The notes beneath the pieces were generated by a model, which was not told the DNA's origin, ran no database searches, and saw nothing but the letters and a program-made list of their open reading frames with translations. This document shows positions 5,873-10,398 of a stretch of 10,398 nucleotides of DNA, piece by piece. A program made the translations under genes and the position numbers. The stretch lies in assembly GCA_023395755.1 (NCBI GenBank), contig JAEWYG010000197.1, forward strand, positions 1 through 10,398, written 5' to 3'. Every line of letters begins with the position of its first letter. Within the stretch, counting starts at the first letter, position 1. Source of the stretch: Actinomycetes bacterium. Lineage in GTDB: Bacteria > Actinomycetota > Coriobacteriia > Coriobacteriales > Eggerthellaceae.

Positions 5873-7771
5873 CTACGCCATTGATCCGCGCATGCCTCGC
5901 TGAACATCACCACCCTGACCAGGAGGCATACCTCCACCCCCCATACCTAAACCACCCATGCCTCCAGTTGCCGTGGTAGAAGCCGTAACCGACGTGGCTG
6001 AGCCCCCACTGACCGTACCGCCGTCGGTATAGCCATCAGAATTCGCACCCGACACCGTCCCACCTAAAACCAAACTATACGATGATCCTTCCGCAAACGC
6101 AGGACTAGTAACCAGCACCACACCAAACTGCTTGACAGCATCAAGAGATGCAACCACCTTACTATTGCTGTCGACCAGAGCTACGTTTTGCCCTGCCTGA
6201 CCGCTTACCGTAGCAAAAGCAAAGGGTTGCGTGCCACTAGTAAAGTTTTGGGCCATGCCGGTCGAGCCCACCATGAGTACCGTACCACCCGAAACGGTAG
6301 CAGAAAGATCGTAATCAAACGCTCCGTCTCCACCACTAGTTGGCCCATTTACCAACAATACGCCACCCGTCACCTCCACGCTACCGTTGCTATCTACACC
6401 ATCACCATCCGACTCGAGCACCGTGTAACCACCATTAATTTGGATAAGACAATTCTCGTTGCCCATACCCACGCCGCCCTTACCGCCTTCAGCAAACGCA
6501 TTATCGGGCGCACCTCCTGCAACCGCAGCCTCATTCGATGTTGGCGCGTCTGAGGTAGAACCACTACTGGTCATCTCTGATGTTGCTGCATTCATAGCAT
6601 CATCGCTCGCAATAATATGAGTATTGCCACCGTTAATGTAAATTTTTTCTGCTTCATAGCCTTCGTAACAACGAGTAGCGTTAAGGGTGCCTTCAGCGAT
6701 GACCAACTTCGTTTCGGCATGGAAGGCATCGTCTCCTGCATCAAGAGTAAGGTTGCCGCCCGCCAACAGCCCCTCAAGTCCTGAACACAGCGCGTCATCA
6801 ACCGCTTTAACCGACAATGTACCTCCCGCCACCCTCGCGTAAGTTTGCACCTGAATACCATCATCACCTGCATTAATAGTAATGCTGCCGCCATCGATAG
6901 ACACAAATCCACACACCGTATCAGTGTCTTTGTTCGACTTGATACCATCACCACCTGCCGTAAGCGTAAACGTACCATCGTTGATCTTTACGCAATCACG
7001 TCCTCGCAACGCATCTTCCACAGCGTTTACGACATAGGTACCACCCGTCACAATCAAGTCATCCTTCGAGCAAATAGCATGGCGATAGTTGCCGGTTACC
7101 TCAAGCGTGCCCGAACCATTCAAGGTAAGATCGGCGCGCGAAAACAACGCGGCGTACGGTTCATCGGATCCCTCTTCCAGAAGATACTCCGCACCATCCG
7201 CAAGCGTGTTGCGCGTACCCTCAGCAAGAGTGACAAAACATTTATCGGCTTCTTTCACATAAAGGGCCGGCCCATTCGTCCGATGGATACTCACACCCGC
7301 TAACACTATCTGCACCTTTGCCGTATCAGATGCCTCTACTACCAGCTGCCCATCATCAAGCGAACCCGATACCACATAAACACCTTCATCGGAAAGAGTA
7401 ACAATCGACCCTTCAGCAGAAGCGCCTGAGCCCTCTATAGATGCCGAAGAACCTGACAGTACGATATGAGTAGCCGCCATATCATCATAAGAAGCATCAA
7501 GATCGCGCTTGCTGTACTCCAAATCAAGAGCTGATGCATCGAACGAAGCCGCGACCGCGGCAAAGTCACTCACTGAAGTATCCTCCGTAGAAGATTTCGT
7601 ACTTGCCTTCTCATCAATCGACGCGCTTGCGGTTGAACTCTCGGTGCTTTGCTTCAACGAGCAGCCGGCCATGGTTCCTATTACGCACGCAAGAAGCAGT
7701 GCAAGAAAAAACCGATGTCGAACAGACCCCGTTTTATCTGCTTCTCTAAACCGAGTTTTTATTCGTTCCAT
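5873..7771 (-). CDS. Secreted beta-helix lipoprotein, Cthe_2159-type carbohydrate-binding domain
   Basis: 632-residue predicted lipoprotein. A basic N-terminus and hydrophobic segment FFLALLLACVIGTMAGC end in a lipobox with Cys37. A Ser/Thr-rich linker follows (about 40-65). The body (about 100-570) is a right-handed beta-helix-like ladder of the Cthe_2159 type, a family with pectate-lyase fold, calcium and polysaccharide binding. Recurrent acidic turns are spaced roughly 20-30 residues apart: VEDALRG (251), GGDGIKS (273), GDDGIQV (302), VDDALCS (324), GDDAFHA (346), YEGYEAE (369), SDDAMNA (389) and GDGVDSN (456). A low-complexity Gly/Ser insert interrupts the ladder at about 395-438. The C-terminus is Gly/Met-rich (from about 603). 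The ATG at 7771 is chosen because it lies one base after the DUF4956 stop and gives a clean signal peptide; in-frame ATGs at 7783 and 7807 would lie inside the upstream gene. It is the last gene of the VTC-DUF4956 operon. The bound polymer is unknown and no catalytic residues are evident. Confidence 0.85.
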   Translation of the reverse strand: MERIKTRFREADKTGSVRHRFFLALLLACVIGTMAGCSLKQSTESSTASASIDEKASTKSSTEDTSVSDFAAVAASFDASALDLEYSKRDLDASYDDMAATHIVLSGSSASIEGSGASAEGSIVTLSDEGVYVVSGSLDDGQLVVEASDTAKVQIVLAGVSIHRTNGPALYVKEADKCFVTLAEGTRNTLADGAEYLLEEGSDEPYAALFSRADLTLNGSGTLEVTGNYRHAICSKDDLIVTGGTYVVNAVEDALRGRDCVKINDGTFTLTAGGDGIKSNKDTDTVCGFVSIDGGSITINAGDDGIQVQTYARVAGGTLSVKAVDDALCSGLEGLLAGGNLTLDAGDDAFHAETKLVIAEGTLNATRCYEGYEAEKIYINGGNTHIIASDDAMNAATSEMTSSGSTSDAPTSNEAAVAGGAPDNAFAEGGKGGVGMGNENCLIQINGGYTVLESDGDGVDSNGSVEVTGGVLLVNGPTSGGDGAFDYDLSATVSGGTVLMVGSTGMAQNFTSGTQPFAFATVSGQAGQNVALVDSNSKVVASLDAVKQFGVVLVTSPAFAEGSSYSLVLGGTVSGANSDGYTDGGTVSGGSATSVTASTTATGGMGGLGMGGGGMPPGQGGDVQRGMRGSMA

Positions 7772-7772
7772 A

Positions 7773-8468
7773 TCACAACACATCCTTAGCTGCCGCAGCT
7801 CGCCCACAGGTAATTTTTAGGTTCCCGTTAAGACACCGCAGCTCATCTATCATGCGCTTCTCGAGGCCCGGCTCTTTCATTCGCACCGCATACTCCAGCA
7901 AAAAGAGGCTTCCCATATTCGTTGTCTGGACTTCAGTTAAATCATGCTCATCGGTATAAAGAGTTAATACTTCATCGAATACACCGTCATATTCAAGATC
8001 ATCGGGAATGGTTATCTTCAAAGTTTTCTCTGGCTCTTTTTGCTTACCAAAGGGCGACAAAACGTACCCAATATTCACAAGCGCCACGACAACGGTGAAT
8101 AACACGGCCAGCGAGATAAATCCCATGCCCGTCGCTAGACCAATAGCCATAGCAAGGAACACGCTCCCGATATCTTTTGCGCTACCAGGAATAGAACGGA
8201 AACGCACAAGATTGAACACACCCATAACCGCAATACCCGCGCCCAGATTCCCGTTCACCAGCGTAATAACCATCTGTACGATAAGCGGAAGCAAGGCCAG
8301 CGTTACCACAAAATTCTTTGAATACGAATGGCGAAACATGTACACACAGGCCACCGCCGCACCCAGCACAATGGACGCCAAGCAACACAGCAGAAAATCA
8401 ACGGTAGACACGCCAGCAACCAAAGATTCTGTCGTTCCAAAAATCGAACTTAAGGCCGTATCAAGCAC
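7773..8468 (-). CDS. DUF4956 family membrane protein
   Basis: 231-residue integral membrane protein of the DUF4956 family, function unknown. Hydrophobic segments lie at about 23-45, 51-71, 76-88 and 102-137, the last long enough for two helices. The family hallmark VMGVFNLVRFRSIPGSAKDIGSVF (in two parts: VRFRSIPGSAKDI at about 88-100) connects the middle helices. A soluble C-terminal region of about 90 residues follows, with an IPDDLEYDGVF start and mixed alpha/beta character, probably cytoplasmic. The GTG start at 8468 overlaps the stop of the VTC-like gene by eight bases; GAAGG is five bases upstream, so translation is coupled. DUF4956 genes are commonly found beside VTC-domain genes, so the protein may be a membrane partner, scaffold or exporter for the product of that enzyme (inference). 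Confidence 0.88.
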   Translation of the reverse strand: MLDTALSSIFGTTESLVAGVSTVDFLLCCLASIVLGAAVACVYMFRHSYSKNFVVTLALLPLIVQMVITLVNGNLGAGIAVMGVFNLVRFRSIPGSAKDIGSVFLAMAIGLATGMGFISLAVLFTVVVALVNIGYVLSPFGKQKEPEKTLKITIPDDLEYDGVFDEVLTLYTDEHDLTEVQTTNMGSLFLLEYAVRMKEPGLEKRMIDELRCLNGNLKITCGRAAAAKDVL

Positions 8469-9426
8469 AACAACCTTCTTTCTTTATTGGTCGAGCAGAA
8501 ACTCGATAAGACCGATGATAGGTATCACGAGATTCAAGTGCCATACGCTCGGAGGCTGCATCAACAGCCGAGATGCTCGCTTTGTTTTGCATGGCTGCTT
8601 TGTATGCCTCACCATATTTAGAAAAGGACGAGGGATAGGCTTCGCACGCAGCAAGTGCTTGTACCAGCCACAACGGGAACGGCCCCGCCGATTTGATCTC
8701 CATAATGGCCTCGCCTGAATCTATCAGCGGCACAAAGCTTGATAAAGATTCCCCGACAAACATATCTTTACAAAGAATGGAGGTATCGAACGTGATGCGT
8801 AGATCGTCAAAAGCTTCCGATTCGTTGAATGTTTTAAGCACTTCAGACGTTTCAGGTATCTCAGATGAGCCGAACGCCTCAAAGGCATTATCGGTTTCAA
8901 AGAATTTCCCTACCGGCACGTAAGCTGTACGCTCACAATCAATGATCATCGAAGCTCGCAAAGATCCGTAAGCGAGCAAGAAATGATCGATTTCGCGTGC
9001 GATCTGCGTACTACGCTGCGATGTCGACTCCGCCGCCATCGTCGAATCTGGCAAGGGGTAACGACCACAAGCTCGCTCGTAAGATAGTCCTCCCAAATAA
9101 GCGCGTGCCGCCGCGTACGACAGCCCCACGCGGCGCTTATACACGATACCGTCAAATTTCTTTTTAATCTCAATGAACACTCGATCCGATTCACTCGGCA
9201 ACCCGTAACTACGTAATCTCAGTTTCTCCTTATATAAAGGTTTATCCAGCGATCGCTCAACCAGTAAACGATCGGGCGTATCTAGATAGAGGCTTACAAT
9301 GCGCGAAAGCCCATAGATATCGGGCACCAAGTGCCCGTCAAGCGCGCTCAGCATTGCAGCATGCTGAGACGCGCTGAGACGGTATTTCACTTCTTTCCGT
9401 TCGAATACATCAGTAAATGTTCCCAT
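8461..9426 (-). CDS. VTC domain protein, predicted polyphosphate polymerase
   Basis: 321-residue protein of the VTC domain family. The yeast homologue Vtc4 makes polyphosphate from ATP inside a basic tunnel; bacterial members are predicted to be polyphosphate or related polymerases. Matching motifs in order: FERKEVKYRLS (8-18), SLYLDTPD (45-52), YKEKLRLRSYG (65-75), VFIEIKKKFDGIVYKRR (83-99), and near the C-terminus IMEIKSAGPFPLWL with the metal-binding Glu. These supply the Arg/Lys tunnel residues and acidic metal ligands of the triphosphate tunnel fold. There is no SPX domain and no membrane helix; membrane attachment would come from the DUF4956 partner. The ATG at 9426 is preferred. A TTG at 9477 would add 17 residues without family character, and FERKEVKYR normally lies close to the start. 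The ribosome binding site is weak (TTGGGT). It is the first gene of a three-gene operon, with a long structured leader upstream. Confidence 0.87.
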   Translation of the reverse strand: MGTFTDVFERKEVKYRLSASQHAAMLSALDGHLVPDIYGLSRIVSLYLDTPDRLLVERSLDKPLYKEKLRLRSYGLPSESDRVFIEIKKKFDGIVYKRRVGLSYAAARAYLGGLSYERACGRYPLPDSTMAAESTSQRSTQIAREIDHFLLAYGSLRASMIIDCERTAYVPVGKFFETDNAFEAFGSSEIPETSEVLKTFNESEAFDDLRITFDTSILCKDMFVGESLSSFVPLIDSGEAIMEIKSAGPFPLWLVQALAACEAYPSSFSKYGEAYKAAMQNKASISAVDAASERMALESRDTYHRSYRVSARPIKKEGCCA

Positions 9427-9470
9427 ATAAGACCCAACTTTCTTTCCGAGTCGCTGAAAGGAGTGCCAAC

Positions 9471-9531
9471 CGTGCAAGAAAACCGAGGTTCGTCAGGGAG
9501 GGAGAGTTCCCGAGCCTGTTCGCCTTGCACG
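9471..9531 (-). promoter_or_regulatory. Structured 5' leader of the VTC operon
   Basis: In the predicted 170-base leader, an 8-bp perfect outer stem CGTGCAAG/CTTGCACG (9471-9478 with 9524-9531) closes a 45-base interior. The interior can form smaller stems, for example GGGA with TCCC flanked by CAGG and CCTG. There is no T run, so it is not a plain terminator. No known riboswitch class is recognised. The 315 bases from 9427 to 9741 hold no gene, only this element and the divergent promoter/operator region. Confidence 0.4.
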
Positions 9532-9603
9532 ATAAGCACCCTTTGCAGATAGCCGATCGAAAACGAGGCACGAGGCAATTACGATTCCGATCTACGGCTT
9601 TGC

Positions 9604-9609
9604 ATCCTA
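9604..9609 (-). promoter_or_regulatory. Predicted -10 of the VTC operon promoter
   Basis: Minus-strand TAGGAT (complement of 9604-9609) lies nine bases after the last TTTCAGG repeat of the 9619-9636 operator. There is no TTGACA-like -35; the operator occupies that place. That is the layout of promoters activated by PhoB/OmpR-type regulators. Confidence 0.5.
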
Positions 9610-9618
9610 ACGACCCAT

Positions 9619-9636
9619 CCTGAAAGTACCCTGAAA
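9619..9636 (-). promoter_or_regulatory. TTTCAGG direct-repeat operator facing the VTC operon
   Basis: On the minus strand TTTCAGG occurs twice (9630-9636 and 9619-9625), separated by GTAC, giving an 11-base period. Tandem 7-base sites with 4-base spacers are the classic target shape for an OmpR-family dimer bound head to tail. The adjacent OmpR-family regulator gene is the obvious candidate binder. Confidence 0.6.
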
Positions 9637-9668
9637 GAACCAAGTTTGCGGCAAATTTTCCCCTCTTC

Positions 9669-9686
9669 TTTCAGGTCGTTTTCAGG
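9669..9686 (+). promoter_or_regulatory. TTTCAGG direct-repeat operator facing the response regulator
   Basis: TTTCAGG at 9669-9675 and 9680-9686, separated by TCGT, repeats the 7-4-7 pattern of 9619-9636 in the opposite orientation. The two pairs are centred about 50 bases apart, close to five helical turns. This pair covers the -35 region of the promoter for the regulator gene, which implies autoregulation. Confidence 0.6.
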
Positions 9687-9694
9687 GTTCCCGC

Positions 9695-9700
9695 TAAAAT
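9695..9700 (+). promoter_or_regulatory. Predicted -10 of the response regulator promoter
   Basis: TAAAAT lies eight bases after the last TTTCAGG repeat of 9669-9686 and about 40 bases before the ATG at 9742. The -35 position is taken by the operator, mirroring the minus-strand side. Confidence 0.5.
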
Positions 9701-9741
9701 GGATAAAAGCGGCAAATTGATGTGACGGAAAGGCTGGCAAC

Positions 9742-10398
9742 ATGAAAGTTTTGATTGTTGAGGACGATATACGTCTAGCCCAAGCGCTTTCGCACATCCT
9801 TGAAGAAAATAGCTACAACGTTGACACCGTACACGACGGTACTACCGGACGCGACTGGGCATTGCTCGGCCAGTACGACCTGATTATCCTTGATGTCATG
9901 CTGCCCAAGATGGATGGATTCGCCGTTGTGGCAGAACTGCGCCGCGCATCAATAAGCACACCTGTGCTAATGCTTACGGCGCGCGATGCTGTGCCAGACA
10001 AGATTACCGGATTAGACAGCGGTGCTGACGACTATATGACCAAACCGTTTTCCCCCGCCGAGCTACTCGCTCACCTGCGAGCCCTCACGCGTCGCCAAGG
10101 CGACGTAATATTCGAAACACTGTCCGCCGGCGACCTCACGCTGAACCTGGAAAGCTTCGACTTGTCGTGCAAAACAAAATCCATTCATCTTAGCTTTAAA
10201 GAATTCGCGTTAATGCGTGTGCTTATGGCAAATCCTGGCCAAGTAGTCTCAAAAGATCTACTTATCGAAAAAGTCTGGGGAATTGAGTCAAGCGCCGAAG
10301 ACAACAACGTAGAAGCTTATGTTTCGTTCGTTCGTAAGAAACTAGCCTTTCTAGGATCGACAAACCGGATAGAGACACTTAGGCGCGCAGGCTACCGC
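9742..10398 (+). CDS. OmpR/PhoB-family response regulator (3' end beyond window)
   Basis: 219 codons are present without a stop, so the gene is cut by the window edge, probably only a few residues short (family length about 220-235). The receiver domain (1-120) has the acidic pocket Glu7-Asp8-Asp9, phospho-acceptor Asp51 in LIILDVMLPKMDG, Thr79 in LMLTARD and Lys101 in MTKPFSPAELLAHLRAL, all intact. The C-terminal winged-helix DNA-binding domain begins near 128. It shows LSFKEFALMRVLMANPGQVVSKDLLIEKVWG, given here only as the span of about 152-182, and ends with the VEAYVSFVRKKL and ETLRRAGYR wing motifs. The start is ATG at 9742, with GGAAAGG at 9727-9733. A partner histidine kinase probably lies just downstream outside the window (inference). 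It is divergent from the VTC operon across a paired operator, so it is likely the regulator of that operon and of itself. Confidence 0.93.
   Translation, partial: MKVLIVEDDIRLAQALSHILEENSYNVDTVHDGTTGRDWALLGQYDLIILDVMLPKMDGFAVVAELRRASISTPVLMLTARDAVPDKITGLDSGADDYMTKPFSPAELLAHLRALTRRQGDVIFETLSAGDLTLNLESFDLSCKTKSIHLSFKEFALMRVLMANPGQVVSKDLLIEKVWGIESSAEDNNVEAYVSFVRKKLAFLGSTNRIETLRRAGYR

Larger units (their letters stand above)
9648..9718 (+). repeat. 10-base direct repeat GCGGCAAATT
   Basis: GCGGCAAATT occurs exactly at 9648-9657, midway between the two operators, and again at 9709-9718, in the untranslated leader of the regulator gene, with a 61-base period. It may be a second regulator site or chance. 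Confidence 0.35.

Noticed and set aside
6845..7303. A 152-codon plus-strand open frame inside the lipoprotein gene, and others at 6188-6553 and 7509-7820
   Set aside because: All are antisense to the lipoprotein. The repetitive codons of its Gly/Asp ladder keep the opposite frames open. No domain or ribosome binding site supports them.
8008..8718. A 236-codon plus-strand open frame opposite the DUF4956 and VTC genes
   Set aside because: It is antisense to two clear family members in well-supported frames, has no recognisable domain and low-complexity Ser/Thr/Ile composition typical of a shadow frame.
9387..9797. Several short open frames in the divergent intergenic region (both strands)
   Set aside because: They have no family features, overlap the operator/leader elements and lack ribosome binding sites.

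Overview
The window is most consistent with a member of the Coriobacteriia (Actinobacteria; Eggerthella, Cryptobacterium or Atopobium relatives). This is a family-level guess from protein style, intermediate base composition, AGGAG-type ribosome binding sites with frequent GTG starts, and gene content (citramalate synthase followed by a YerC/TrpR-like gene, and a VTC/DUF4956/beta-helix lipoprotein cassette). No rRNA, tRNA, CRISPR array, insertion sequence or phage gene is seen. All genes read on the minus strand except the response regulator at the right edge, so the text below follows transcription from right to left.

Right end (9427-10398): an OmpR-family response regulator starts at 9742 on the plus strand and runs off the window. 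It diverges from a three-gene minus-strand operon: a VTC-like polyphosphate polymerase domain protein (8461-9426), a DUF4956 membrane protein (7773-8468, 8-base overlap) and a 632-residue beta-helix lipoprotein of the Cthe_2159 carbohydrate-binding type (5873-7771, one base after the previous stop). Between the divergent genes lie two pairs of TTTCAGG repeats. Each pair is in 7-4-7 spacing (11-base period), they point in opposite directions, and each sits 8-9 bases upstream of a -10-like hexamer. This is what an OmpR/PhoB-type operator driving both directions would look like, so the regulator probably controls itself and the operon. The cassette plus its operator is the best candidate in the window for a poorly described system: a regulated, envelope-associated anionic-polymer or surface-matrix module.

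Middle (4631-5872): corA (magnesium/cobalt channel) is preceded by a 16-codon leader ORF with a strong ribosome binding site, whose stop overlaps the corA start as ATGA. Several hairpins separate corA from its neighbours.

Left-centre (1510-4595): branched-chain amino acid genes. ilvE (306 aa) has its own upstream promoter-like region with nested inverted repeats and ends in a strong hairpin. cimA (citramalate synthase, the threonine-independent route to isoleucine) follows and is translationally coupled to a TrpR-like YerC regulator.

Left end (18-1392): an FMN-dependent NAD(P)H reductase of the flavodoxin-fold/azoreductase type, then an HD-GYP-like phosphohydrolase. The hydrolase frame is broken at a seven-T run that forms a textbook -1 slippery heptamer (T TTT TTA). 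It is either a programmed frameshift, a phase-variable tract, a recent pseudogene or a sequencing error. The gene is followed by a perfect 13-base-pair hairpin.
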